Position numbers and translations under genes: made by a program. This document shows positions 1 through 8,199 of a stretch of DNA of 64,000 nt, one piece after another; position 1 is the stretch's first letter; the number at the start of each line of letters is the position of its first letter. The stretch lies in assembly GCF_024741795.1 (NCBI RefSeq), contig NZ_CP102950.1, forward strand, positions 496,001 through 560,000. The letters run 5' to 3'. Under the pieces are notes generated by a model that was not told the DNA's origin, made no database searches, and was given only the letters and a program-made list of their open reading frames with translations. The stretch comes from Arthrobacter sp. CJ23. Lineage in GTDB: Bacteria; Actinomycetota; Actinomycetes; Actinomycetales; Micrococcaceae.

Positions 1-353
1 ATGCCGGCGAGCATGAGCTCCCACAGTTCGATCTGGTTGCCGAGCATGATGATCATGTGGTCGCCGCGGTGCACACCCTGGCTGCTCAACCAGTTGGCCA
101 CCTGCGAGGACCGAGCAGAGAGCTCCGCGTAGCTGCGGCGGGTGGCGCTGCCGTCCTGCTCCACGATGACCAGGGCGGGTCTGCTGCCCCGCTGCGGGTC
201 GGCCGCAATCTGGTCGAACCAGTCGAAGGCGAAGTTGAACTCCTCGAAGCGAGGCCATTCGAACTCGCTGTGGGCCTGCTGGTAGTTCTCACGGAGCTCA
301 AGAAGCCTGTCGCGGGCCGCCCGGAATTCCTCTGTGACTGTAGTGACTGCCAT
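1..353 (-). CDS. Acyl-CoA synthetase (AMP-forming), N-terminal part, cut by the window edge
   Basis: These are the first 117 residues of an ANL-superfamily ligase, which activates a carboxylic acid to acyl-CoA through an acyl-adenylate. The visible protein begins MAVTTVTEEFRAARD, passes through FDWFDQIAADP and reaches WLSSQGVHRGDHMIIMLGN, the opening strands of the AMP-binding fold. The phosphate loop and adenylate-binding motifs lie outside the window, so the substrate cannot be read; the N-terminus resembles medium-chain or acetyl/propionyl-type ligases. The ATG at 353 follows a GAAAGGCGG ribosome site. A CRP/GlxR-like palindrome lies 42-55 nt upstream, which would suit carbon-status control. 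The family call is firm and the substrate is open. Confidence 0.8.
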   Translation of the reverse strand, partial: MAVTTVTEEFRAARDRLLELRENYQQAHSEFEWPRFEEFNFAFDWFDQIAADPQRGSRPALVIVEQDGSATRRSYAELSARSSQVANWLSSQGVHRGDHMIIMLGNQIELWELMLAG

Positions 354-394
354 GGTCCGCCTTTCGCCTTTGTGGACAGGACACCTTCGGCCTA

Positions 395-408
395 GTGATC
401 CACATCAC
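395..408. promoter_or_regulatory. CRP/GlxR-like operator upstream of the acyl-CoA synthetase
   Basis: GTGATCCACATCAC fits the core GTGA-N6-TCAC of the cAMP-receptor family (GlxR in actinobacteria). The same 14-mer, reverse-complemented, recurs at 35176-35189 in front of argH. Binding is inferred. Confidence 0.5.
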
Positions 409-484
409 CTTGCAATATACTAGGACATCCAAGTGGTTGGAAGGGCTTGCGGCTTGGTGAATCGCCCGGGCACGCACCCCCGAC

Positions 485-513
485 GGCGGAGGCTCCGGGC
501 AGGAGCCTCCGCC
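485..513 (-). terminator. Hairpin terminator after the padR-like gene
   Basis: A perfect 12-bp stem (GGCGGAGGCTCC / GGAGCCTCCGCC) with a 5-nt loop stands 30 bp past the PadR stop codon. There is no U tract, as is common for terminators in high-GC actinobacteria. Confidence 0.6.
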
Positions 514-542
514 ACGTCACGGTCAAGGGTGTGGGCCGGGTG

Positions 543-1163
543 CTAGTCGGCCAGGATGAGGTAGAGCGCGCGCCGGGTTTCGTCCAGCTTTTCAATCGCT
601 GCCTGGCGCTGCTCCTCGGAAGCCGCCACTCGGAATTGGTGGATAACCCCCATCAGTTTGCCAACACTCTGGTGGAAGGCGGGCCCGGTTCCGTCGGAGT
701 CGCTGTTCCAGGCGTTGGCGAGCTCTTCTTCATGCTCGGCAATGTAGGCGCGGCCGCTTTCGGTGAGGGTGAACTCCGTGCCCCGGCCTTCGCCTACAGC
801 GGTGATGAGTTCTTCATCAACCAACTGCTGCAGCGTGGGGTAGACGGACCCGGGACTCGGGCGCCAGGCACCGGACGTCTTTTCGGCGATGGTCTTGATG
901 AGCCCGTAGCCGTTCGAGGGTGCCTCGGCAAGCAGCGAAAGAATGGCTGAGCGGACGTCGCCCCTGCTGGCGCGGCGCGAACCGCCCGGGCCGAAACCCC
1001 TGGGGCCAAATCCGCCCGGCCCGAATCCGCCGGGGCCGAAGCCGCGCGGCCCGAAGCCTCCGCCGCCGTGGCCGTGGGGGCCTCGGCGGCCCTTGCTGCG
1101 TTCGAAGCGGCCCCTTCCGTGGCTGTGTTCCGGGAATGCGTTGTCTTCGTGGATGCCTTTCAT
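543..1163 (-). CDS. PadR-family transcriptional regulator with a glycine-rich N-terminal arm
   Basis: A 206-residue PadR-type winged-helix repressor. The ATG at 1163 was chosen over longer options because the protein reads MKGIHEDNAF from there and the upstream stretch holds the operator. Residues about 20-65 are a low-complexity arm of FGPGG/FGPRG repeats, followed by the winged helix (SAILSLLAEAPSNGYGLIK, then SPGSVYPTLQQLVDEELI) at about 70-140 and a C-terminal helix for dimerisation. PadR proteins of this kind usually repress themselves and a neighbouring transporter or stress gene; no transporter adjoins here. A 32-bp palindrome 46-77 nt upstream makes autorepression likely. The ligand is unknown. 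Confidence 0.85.
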   Translation of the reverse strand: MKGIHEDNAFPEHSHGRGRFERSKGRRGPHGHGGGGFGPRGFGPGGFGPGGFGPRGFGPGGSRRASRGDVRSAILSLLAEAPSNGYGLIKTIAEKTSGAWRPSPGSVYPTLQQLVDEELITAVGEGRGTEFTLTESGRAYIAEHEEELANAWNSDSDGTGPAFHQSVGKLMGVIHQFRVAASEEQRQAAIEKLDETRRALYLILAD

Positions 1164-1208
1164 GACAGCATCTTCCTTTCGGTGAGATATGTCGCCGAAG
1201 GTGTATCG

Positions 1209-1240
1209 GCGATAGTTAACGATATATCGGTAACTATCGC
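1209..1240. promoter_or_regulatory. Nested 32-bp palindrome, probable PadR operator
   Basis: The outer arms GCGATAGTTA and TAACTATCGC are exact inverted repeats around a second palindrome, CGATATATCG, so each half holds ATCG-type half-sites. It lies in the promoter of the PadR gene and also just past the stop codon of the glycosyltransferase gene. Confidence 0.65.
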
Positions 1241-1260
1241 CCGTCAATGACTCGCCGGCT

Positions 1261-2283
1261 TCAACGCCCTTCGGCGAGCACCTCGTCAAACAGCTCGGCA
1301 TGCCGGCGGGCCATGAGCTCCGCACTGAAGCGGGATTCGACGGCGGCCCGGCAGCTTTGCCGCCCGAGCCCGGCCGCCCGCTGCAGGGCCAGGGCCAGTT
1401 CCTCGGTGCCGGATCCCAGGAAGCCCGTCACGCCGTCGTCGATGATTTCCGGTGCGGCGCCGCGCGGGGTGGCCACCACGGGGGTGCCGCTGGCCAGGGC
1501 CTCGATCATGACCAGGCCGAAGGGCTCGTCCCACTGCAGCGGATTGAGCAGGGCCACGGCGCCGCCCAGAAGGGCGAATTTTCCCGCCGAGTCCACCTCG
1601 CCCAGGAACTCCTCGTTGGCTCCCAGTAAGGGTTCGACGGCGGAGTGGAAGTAGTCCAGCTCCTCCCGTTCGCTCATCTTCGCGGCGATCTTCAGCCTGA
1701 TTCCTGCCCGGCGCGCCACCTCGATGGCTTCCACCACGCCCTTGGCCGGCGCTATCCGGCCAAGGAAGCAGGCATAGCCGCCCGTGCCGGCGCCCACTGG
1801 GATGGCGGAGGTGTCGAGGCCGTGGTGGATGACCCGGCGGATCCGCACCCCGGGGGCGGTGTCGGCCTGGTGCTGCGAGATGGCAAGCAGCGACACGTCG
1901 CGGCTGATGGCCTCGTAGACCGGGCGGAGCGCAGCCGTGATGGCGGAATGGATGGTGCAGACCACGGGGATGTCCGCGGGGCGGTGCCGGTACAGGGGGC
2001 CGGCGAGGGTGTGGTCATGGATGATGTCGACGTCGGAAAGTTCCCGGTACGCGCGGACCACGTGGGGGAGTTCGGCGTTTGTGTGTCCCATCTCGGAACG
2101 CTGTGCGGGGGCGAAACCGCCAAGGCGCTCCACGGGGCACGTGCTGTCCGAAGGTGCCGCCAGCAGCACCGTGTGCCCGGCGGCCTGCAGCGAAACCGCC
2201 AGGGCGTGGATGGCCGTCTCCGTCCCGCCATACCCGGTGGGCGGGATGGGAAGCCACGGCGGAGCAATCAGTCCTATCCGCAT
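1261..2283 (-). CDS. Family 4 glycosyltransferase
   Basis: A 340-residue GT-B glycosyltransferase of the GT4 type, which transfers a sugar from a nucleotide-sugar donor. The N-terminal acceptor domain carries the family-typical PPTGYGGTE loop (about residues 15-23). The C-terminal donor domain has FLGRIAPAKGV and EPFGLVMIEALASGTPVVA, where the E-x7-E motif binds the donor. The ATG at 2283 has AGGAG eight bases upstream. It lies 22 bp downstream of the debranching-enzyme-like gene on the same strand, so the two are probably cotranscribed and may act on one glycan or storage sugar. Acceptor and donor cannot be told from the sequence. Confidence 0.85.
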   Translation of the reverse strand: MRIGLIAPPWLPIPPTGYGGTETAIHALAVSLQAAGHTVLLAAPSDSTCPVERLGGFAPAQRSEMGHTNAELPHVVRAYRELSDVDIIHDHTLAGPLYRHRPADIPVVCTIHSAITAALRPVYEAISRDVSLLAISQHQADTAPGVRIRRVIHHGLDTSAIPVGAGTGGYACFLGRIAPAKGVVEAIEVARRAGIRLKIAAKMSEREELDYFHSAVEPLLGANEEFLGEVDSAGKFALLGGAVALLNPLQWDEPFGLVMIEALASGTPVVATPRGAAPEIIDDGVTGFLGSGTEELALALQRAAGLGRQSCRAAVESRFSAELMARRHAELFDEVLAEGR

Positions 2284-2305
2284 GAGGTTTGCTCCTGACC
2301 TGTGC

Positions 2306-4459
2306 TCAGCTGCTGTGGTCCAGCTTGTCGGCCAGCTCCACCAGGTCGGCGAGCGGTGGACGCACCCCGCGGTGGTACGTCATGCCGGCCGAAAGCCCCT
2401 CGATGGTGGCCTCGCTGCCCTTGGCGTCGATGGTGATCCGGTCGGTGCCGAGGGGGCAGTTGCCCAGATGGACCCTGCCGAGCGACTCGGGCAGGACGGG
2501 ATCCACCCAGAGGCCGTTCAGGGACACATGGGGGTCATAGCGCAGCAGCATGCGCAGCAGCTGCACGGGCGTGGTGGCGGCCCACGCCTGCGGCGAGCAC
2601 GACGTCGGGTACGGCACCGGTTCGGGGAACTCGCTGCGGTCGAAGCCACAGAACAGCTCCGGCAGCCGGTGGTCGGTGAAGTCCGCAGCCTCCAGGAGCG
2701 CCAGGGCGATCCGCTGCGCCTCCGCCACGAAGCCGTACCTCATGAGTCCCGTGGCAATCAGCGCATTGTCGTGCGGCCACACCGAGCCGTTGTGGTAACT
2801 GGCCGGGTTGTAGGCGCCCATGTCCGAGGCCAAGGTCCGGACGCCCCAGCCGGTGAACATCTCCGGCGACATCAGCCGCTCCGCCACCTGGGGCGCCTTG
2901 TCCGCGTCGATGATGCCGCTCATGAGGCAGTGCCCCATGTTGGAGGCGCAGGCGTCCACGGGTTTCTTGTCCCGGTCCAGGGCGATCGCGTAGTAGCCCC
3001 GCTCCGGGAGCCAGAACTGCTCGTTGAACTGCTTTTTCAGCCGGGCAGCGCTGTCGCGCAGCTCGGACGCCAAAGCCAGCTCGCCGGCGTCGTACGCCAT
3101 CCACGCCCGCGAAAGGTACGCGCTGTACACGTAGCCCTGCACCTCGCAGAGCGCGATGGGAGGTTCCGCCAGGCGCCCGTCCGCGAAGTTGATGCCGTCC
3201 CAGGAATCCTTCCAGCCTTGGTTGAGCAGGCCCTGGTTGTTGAGCCGCTGGTACTCCACGAAGCCGTCGCCGTCCCGGTCCCCATAGTCCCGGATCCAGT
3301 CCAGGGCCCGGTCCGCATGGGGCAGCAGCGCCGCAACCTCGTCGGCGGCCAGGCCCCAGCGGCTGACTTCGCCCAGCAGCGCCACGAACAACGGCGTGGC
3401 GTCGATGCTGCCGTAGTAGGCGGACTGGCCGCCCAGCGCCAGCCCCGTGCCCACGCCCAGGCGCACCTCGTGCAGGATCCGGCCGGGTTGCTCCTCGGTC
3501 AGCAGGTCCACCACGGTGCCCTGCCGGTCCGCCAGGTTCCGCAGCGTATCCAGCGCCAGCGTGGGATCCAGGGGGAGGGCCATGTAGGAGGAAAGGATCG
3601 AGTCGCGGCCAAAGAGGGCCATGAACCACGGTGCCCCGGCCGCGACGACGGTCCGGTCCGGCCGCTCCGGGTCTTCGATCTGCAGCGCCCCGATGTCCTC
3701 ATGGCTGCGCAGCAGGGTCCGCGCGAAGGACACATTGTCGATCTGCGGGGTGGGGATCTTCCGGAGCCACTCCTGGCGCCGGATTTCCGCCGGCGATCCG
3801 CTGCTGCGCTCGCGGTGGAACGCGGCCGGGATGGAGGCGCCCTCCAACAACGGCGACACCGTGACCCTGGTGCTCCACCCGCCATGGGGCGGCACCACGG
3901 TGCGGTAGCCGATGCCCTCGTAGGTGACCGTGGCGCCCGGAGCCTGGATCACCACGCGCTTCAGCACGCCCCGCCAGCGGCCCTCGATGGTGAGCGAATC
4001 GCCGTCGGGCCGGCGCGTCTGCTCCCAGATGCGGACAATCCGGGCGTCCTTGACCTCAAACAGGTCCGCGAAATCTGCGTCCATGGCCAGCTCGACGCTG
4101 CACACGGCGGGCTCGCGGGAGTGGTTCCGCACCGTGATTTCCTCCACGATGCCCGTGCCCACCTCGCGGTTGCGTTCCACCACCAGGGGGCCGTCCGCGT
4201 GCCCGGCCACCCGGCCCGGGCGGCCGATGAAGAGCGCCCTGTACGGCTCCATGGTGCGCGCGGCCAGCGGTTCCAGCGTGACGTCGTTGATGGTCAGCCG
4301 CCAGCGGGAAATGATGCGCGTGTCCGCGTGGAACACGCCATGGGGGCGGTCAGAGTACATATCGCCCGCCAGGCCTGAGATTGAGAAATTCGACCCGTCC
4401 ACCAAGGTCACCGTCGCGGCCAGCGGGCCGGCCGTAGTGTCAGCATTCCATCCGGCCAT
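2306..4459 (-). CDS. Glycogen-debranching-like amylo-alpha-1,6-glucosidase family protein
   Basis: 717 residues. The N-terminal beta-sandwich (about 20-215, with DGSNFSISGLAGDMYSDRPH) matches the bacterial glycogen-debranching N-terminal domain. The C-terminal part (about 280-690) is an alpha/alpha barrel of the GH63/GH15-like amylo-alpha-1,6-glucosidase type, with PWFMALFGRDSILSSYMAL and WKDSWDGINFADG. Such proteins hydrolyse alpha-glucosidic bonds, but many actinobacterial members are uncharacterised. The ATG at 4459 follows AAGGAGCCAGCG; longer starts read through arginine-rich shadow sequence. It is translationally close to the GT4 gene, which suggests joint synthesis or trimming of a glucan or glucoside. 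Confidence 0.8.
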   Translation of the reverse strand: MAGWNADTTAGPLAATVTLVDGSNFSISGLAGDMYSDRPHGVFHADTRIISRWRLTINDVTLEPLAARTMEPYRALFIGRPGRVAGHADGPLVVERNREVGTGIVEEITVRNHSREPAVCSVELAMDADFADLFEVKDARIVRIWEQTRRPDGDSLTIEGRWRGVLKRVVIQAPGATVTYEGIGYRTVVPPHGGWSTRVTVSPLLEGASIPAAFHRERSSGSPAEIRRQEWLRKIPTPQIDNVSFARTLLRSHEDIGALQIEDPERPDRTVVAAGAPWFMALFGRDSILSSYMALPLDPTLALDTLRNLADRQGTVVDLLTEEQPGRILHEVRLGVGTGLALGGQSAYYGSIDATPLFVALLGEVSRWGLAADEVAALLPHADRALDWIRDYGDRDGDGFVEYQRLNNQGLLNQGWKDSWDGINFADGRLAEPPIALCEVQGYVYSAYLSRAWMAYDAGELALASELRDSAARLKKQFNEQFWLPERGYYAIALDRDKKPVDACASNMGHCLMSGIIDADKAPQVAERLMSPEMFTGWGVRTLASDMGAYNPASYHNGSVWPHDNALIATGLMRYGFVAEAQRIALALLEAADFTDHRLPELFCGFDRSEFPEPVPYPTSCSPQAWAATTPVQLLRMLLRYDPHVSLNGLWVDPVLPESLGRVHLGNCPLGTDRITIDAKGSEATIEGLSAGMTYHRGVRPPLADLVELADKLDHSS

Positions 4460-4667
4460 CGCTGGCTCCTTCAAGGAGAATCCGCTGCGTTGCCCTATGA
4501 CCCTACGCCCTGCGCCCCGGCGGGCGCCAGAGTCTGTGGGGCTCGACGCGCGTGGCGGGCGCCGTCGCGGGCCACATCGACACGGACACGCCGGCTCCCT
4601 GCCGCGGATCCGCCGTCGAGGGCTTGAAAGCAGCCCACGACGGCGGGAGCTCCGGTTCCCGGGGCGG

Positions 4668-5489
4668 CTACTTCCACCAGGTGTCGAAGATGGTGACCGG
4701 AACGGTGCGCTTGTGGCGGGTGCGCAGGTACTTCTGCTCGATGATCTCGGCAACCTCGACGGGGACGTCGCGGCCCTCGAGGTAGTCGTCGATCTGGTCG
4801 TAGCTGATGCCGAGCTCGTCCTCGTCGGTGCGGCCGGGCTTGCCGTCCAGCAGGTCCGCCGTGGGGACCTTTTCCCACACGCGTGCCGGGGCGCCCAGCT
4901 CGACGAGCAGTTCGCGGTTCTGGCGCTTGTTCAGGCCGAACAGCGGCAGGATGTCCGCGCCGCCGTCGCCGAACTTGGTGAAGAAGCCCGTGACGGATTC
5001 CGCGCCGTGGTCCGTTCCGACCACGAGGTAGTTGTGCTCCCCGGCCAGGGCGTACTGGGCGATCATGCGTGCCCGCGCCTTGGTGTTGCCCTTGTGGAAG
5101 TCGGAGATCGGGGCACCGGTGGTCTTCTCGAACTCGTCCTCGAAGCCGTCCACGGCCTGCGAGATGTTGTAGCTCCACTCGGTCTTGGCCTTGATGAAGT
5201 CCAGGGCGGCCTGGGCGTCGTCCTCGTCATGCTGCTCGCCGTACGGGAGCCGGACGGCCACGAAGTTGGCTTCGACGCCCTCCGCTTCGAGTTCCTCGAC
5301 TGCCAGCTGTGCCAGCCTGCCTGCCAATGAGGAGTCGAGTCCGCCGGAGATGCCCAGCACGAAGCCCTTGGTGTGGGTGGCCTTGAGGTAGTCCTTCAGG
5401 AAGGTGACGCGTTTGCGGACCTCCTCGACGGGGGTGATCCGGGGCTGTACGCCCATTTCGGCAATGATCGTGGCCTGGAGTTCGCGCAT
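4668..5489 (-). CDS. nadE: Ammonia-dependent NAD+ synthetase
   Basis: 273 residues, the length of stand-alone NadE (Escherichia coli 275). It catalyses the last step of NAD synthesis, the ATP-dependent amidation of nicotinate adenine dinucleotide. The PP-loop SGGLDSS is at about residues 46-52; [29 protein letters not shown] and the [14 protein letters not shown] tail are typical. There is no N-terminal nitrilase domain, so ammonia rather than glutamine is the expected nitrogen donor. The ATG at 5489 is the first codon that keeps the conserved MRELQ start. It appears to be transcribed alone: the next gene on this strand is 208 bp away. Confidence 0.95.
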   Translation of the reverse strand: MRELQATIIAEMGVQPRITPVEEVRKRVTFLKDYLKATHTKGFVLGISGGLDSSLAGRLAQLAVEELEAEGVEANFVAVRLPYGEQHDEDDAQAALDFIKAKTEWSYNISQAVDGFEDEFEKTTGAPISDFHKGNTKARARMIAQYALAGEHNYLVVGTDHGAESVTGFFTKFGDGGADILPLFGLNKRQNRELLVELGAPARVWEKVPTADLLDGKPGRTDEDELGISYDQIDDYLEGRDVPVEVAEIIEQKYLRTRHKRTVPVTIFDTWWK

Positions 5490-5554
5490 AGCACCACACT
5501 AGTCAGCGGCGTCCGCGCCCCTCAACTGTGTCGGCACCCAAGTAACCCGCAGTA

Positions 5555-5584
5555 GTGGTTGTTCTGAGGGCCCAGAACAACCAC
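5555..5584 (-). terminator. Hairpin terminator after the LacI gene
   Basis: GTGGTTGTTCTG and CAGAACAACCAC form a perfect 12-bp stem with a 6-nt loop. It starts ten bases past the LacI stop codon. Confidence 0.7.
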
Positions 5585-5593
5585 GATTGCCAG

Positions 5594-6637
5594 TCAGTTG
5601 GGCAACGCCGGGTTGGGTGAGGCCGGGGCCGGGCCCGTGGAGGAGCGGACGGTCAAGTGCGTGGGCATGACTGCCAGACGGCGGCTGGAGGCGGCGTGCA
5701 GCGGATCCAGCTGGGCCAGCAGCATGGACACTGCCACACGTCCGGCCTGTTCGATCGGCGAGGCGATGGTGGTCAACGGCGGGTTGCAGAAGTCGGCGCC
5801 GAAGATGTCGTCGCAGCCCACGATGCTCATGTCCTCGGGGACGCGGATGCCGCGTTCGCGGAGCCGCTGGAGCATGCCGATGGCCAGGAGGTCGTTGAAC
5901 ACGATGCAGGCAGTGGCTCCCGTGCGGGCTGCGGCGTCGGCGGCCGCTGCACCGGAGGTGGTCTTGGGTGTGAAGGGACCCACGCGCGAGGTGGTCAGCC
6001 CGCGTTCGCGGCTCTCGTCTTCAAAGGTCTTCCACCGCTTTGCATTGGACCATGATGAGGCCGGGCCGCCGACGTAGCAGATCTGTGAATGACCCAGCGA
6101 AGTCAGGTGCTCCAGGGCCTGGACCACAGCGCCGGGGGTGTCGATCATGACGGTGGGCGCGTTGGCGGAGGACCTGTTGATCGTGACGATTGCCTGTGAT
6201 GACGCGGCTTCGAGTATTTGCGCGTCGGTCAGGCGGGACGCCGCCAGGATGAAGCCGTCGGCCGTCCGCTGCATCTTGCGGAGTGTGTCTGCTTCCATCT
6301 CGGCGGATTCCTCGGTATCCACCAGCAGCTGCGTGTATCCGGCTGCTTTGAGTTGGTTCTGGGTGCCCCGGATGATGTCGAAGTAGAACGGGTTGGTCAC
6401 GTCGGGGACCAGGAGGGCGATGGCGTTGGTGCGTCCCGAACTCAGTCCCCGCGCCTGCGAACTTGGCACGTATTGCAATTCGGCGGCTGCCTGCTCGATC
6501 CGCTCGCGCGTCACACGGTTCACCCTGCCCGGATTCGACAGCGCCCTGGACACGGTTGATGTTGCCACCCCGGCGAGTTCTGCAACGTCGCGGATCGTCG
6601 GTGGAGCACCTGCCGCACGGGTCTTTGCATCTGCCAT
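5594..6637 (-). CDS. LacI-family repressor of the adjacent hexuronate operon
   Basis: 347 residues. The N-terminal HTH is clear (PTIRDVAELAGVATSTVSRAL, about 14-34, then the hinge region), followed by a periplasmic-binding-like sensor domain (NAIALLVPDVTNPFYFDII onward). The start at 6637 keeps the HTH about ten residues from the N-terminus, as in the family. It diverges from the sugar-transport/uronate operon with 191 bp between them, and a canonical LacI palindrome sits in that gap. Repression of the operon and of itself is therefore likely; the inducer is presumably a uronate or glucuronide, which is inference. Confidence 0.9.
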   Translation of the reverse strand: MADAKTRAAGAPPTIRDVAELAGVATSTVSRALSNPGRVNRVTRERIEQAAAELQYVPSSQARGLSSGRTNAIALLVPDVTNPFYFDIIRGTQNQLKAAGYTQLLVDTEESAEMEADTLRKMQRTADGFILAASRLTDAQILEAASSQAIVTINRSSANAPTVMIDTPGAVVQALEHLTSLGHSQICYVGGPASSWSNAKRWKTFEDESRERGLTTSRVGPFTPKTTSGAAAADAAARTGATACIVFNDLLAIGMLQRLRERGIRVPEDMSIVGCDDIFGADFCNPPLTTIASPIEQAGRVAVSMLLAQLDPLHAASSRRLAVMPTHLTVRSSTGPAPASPNPALPN

Positions 6638-6718
6638 GGTGACGGACCTTCCTTGACGTAGGAGCCTGGCCGCCGGAGGTGGGGCGAGAGTCCTCTTGTG
6701 AGGTAATTGCAGCACTTT

Positions 6719-6744
6719 TGGCAATTTTTGGCAACCGCTTGCCA
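6719..6744. promoter_or_regulatory. LacI-type operator between the repressor gene and the uronate operon
   Basis: TGGCAACCGCTTGCCA (6729-6744) is an inverted repeat with the AA-x-CG-x-TT centre of LacI operators. A further half-site TGGCAA begins at 6719. It lies 85-110 nt upstream of the binding-protein start. Confidence 0.7.
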
Positions 6745-6828
6745 CGACATTTGCCGTTCCATAGACTCGACACCGAAGCCCCTGTGACGCACGCCACCAC
6801 CTGCGGGCTGGGTATCCAAGGAGGAACA

Positions 6829-8187
6829 ATGAAGTTTGCACCATCAGCAAAGCTGGCCGCCGTCGCCGTTACTGCCGCGTTGGCTTTGACTGCCTGTGGG
6901 GGAAGCAGCAGCGATTCCGGAAGCGCGGGAGGCGCCGTGGACGGCGCCGGCAAGAAGCTGAGTGTCCTGACCAGCGTCAATAACCAATACCCTGAACAGC
7001 AAAAGGCATGGTTCAAGGACATCTCCGCGAAGTTCAAGGCCCAGACCGGCGCCGACGTTGAATTCGAAACTTTCGCGTCAGCCAATGATGAACTGACGCG
7101 AATCCAAACGTCCGTGGTGTCCGGCCAGGGCCCGGACGTCTACAGCCTGGGCACCACGTTTACGCCGACGGCCTACGCAACCAAGGCCTTCGTTACTCTG
7201 TCCGAAGATGACTGGAAGAAGGTGGGTGGCAAGGACCGCTTCAACCCGGCAGCCCTGGGCATCTCCGGCCCGGATGCTGACCACATGGCAGGTATCCCGT
7301 TCGTCAGCCGCCCGTTCGTCATGGCGTACAACAAGGACTTGCTGGCCGCAGCAGGCATCGAGAAGCCGGCCACCACGTGGGACGAACTTGCCGAACAGGC
7401 CAAGAAACTGACCAACACGGGCGCTGGCACTTACGGCCTGGCCACCGGATACAAGGACAACTTCGACCCGTGGAAGTTCGTCTGGGCCATGTCCATCCAG
7501 GCCGGAAATCCGCTGGTGGACGGCAAGAACCTTAAGCTGGACGATCCCGCCGTCAAGAAGGCCTACGAGACCTACTTCGGCTGGCTCACGAAAGACAAAG
7601 TCGTCGATCCCGCCGCTATCGGGTGGAGCAACAGCAACGCCGTTGCCGCCTTCGCGTCCGGCAAGGCCGGCTATCTGATGATGACGACGTCCGGCTCCGT
7701 GCCGACGCTGGACAAGTCCGCCGTCGCGGGCAAGTACGCGTACGCCACCATGCCCACCACGGCTCCGGGCGAAACCGCACCCAAGGGGGACGGCGCCAAG
7801 GCCGCGAGCATCCTGTCCGGCGACAACGTCGTGGTAGCCGATTACTCGAAGCAGAAGGACCTGGCCTTCGCGTACATCAAGCTCATCACGTCCAAGGACG
7901 AGCAGTTGAACTACCAGAAGATCTTCGGCGACCTGCCTGCCAACGCCGAGGCCCTGGCATCGTTGACGGACGCCAAGCTTCAGCCGATCGCCGACACCGC
8001 GGGCAAGTCCAAGGCGACCCCCTTCACCGGAGCCTGGGGCGACATCCAGCTTGCGCTCCTGAACGTCACAGTCCAGTCCATTCCGGATTTGGCCAACGGT
8101 TCCGTGGACGATGCAGCCTTGCAGGCCCGCCTCAAGGACGCACAGTCCAAGGGACAGGCATCACTCGACCGGGCATCGAAGTCCTAG
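6829..8187 (+). CDS. Sugar ABC transporter substrate-binding lipoprotein
   Basis: 452 residues. A lipoprotein signal peptide ends in the lipobox LALTAC (Cys about residue 23), so the mature protein is membrane-anchored and extracytoplasmic. It then shows the family 1 solute-binding fold, with the hinge pattern VVSGQGPDVYSLG and GIPFVSRPFVMAYNKDLLAAAGI. The ATG at 6829 follows AGGAGGAACA; earlier in-frame codons lie over the operator. It is the first gene of the uronate operon and feeds the two permeases that follow. The ligand is probably a uronate or uronate-containing saccharide, judged only from the enzymes downstream. Confidence 0.9.
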   Translation: MKFAPSAKLAAVAVTAALALTACGGSSSDSGSAGGAVDGAGKKLSVLTSVNNQYPEQQKAWFKDISAKFKAQTGADVEFETFASANDELTRIQTSVVSGQGPDVYSLGTTFTPTAYATKAFVTLSEDDWKKVGGKDRFNPAALGISGPDADHMAGIPFVSRPFVMAYNKDLLAAAGIEKPATTWDELAEQAKKLTNTGAGTYGLATGYKDNFDPWKFVWAMSIQAGNPLVDGKNLKLDDPAVKKAYETYFGWLTKDKVVDPAAIGWSNSNAVAAFASGKAGYLMMTTSGSVPTLDKSAVAGKYAYATMPTTAPGETAPKGDGAKAASILSGDNVVVADYSKQKDLAFAYIKLITSKDEQLNYQKIFGDLPANAEALASLTDAKLQPIADTAGKSKATPFTGAWGDIQLALLNVTVQSIPDLANGSVDDAALQARLKDAQSKGQASLDRASKS

Positions 8188-8199
8188 GCAGGGACCATC

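Noticed and set aside
1937..4378. Very long forward-strand ORF opposite the debranching-enzyme-like gene
   Set aside because: Low-complexity, Arg/His/Val-rich product with no motif; it is the antisense shadow of a recognisable enzyme in high-GC DNA.
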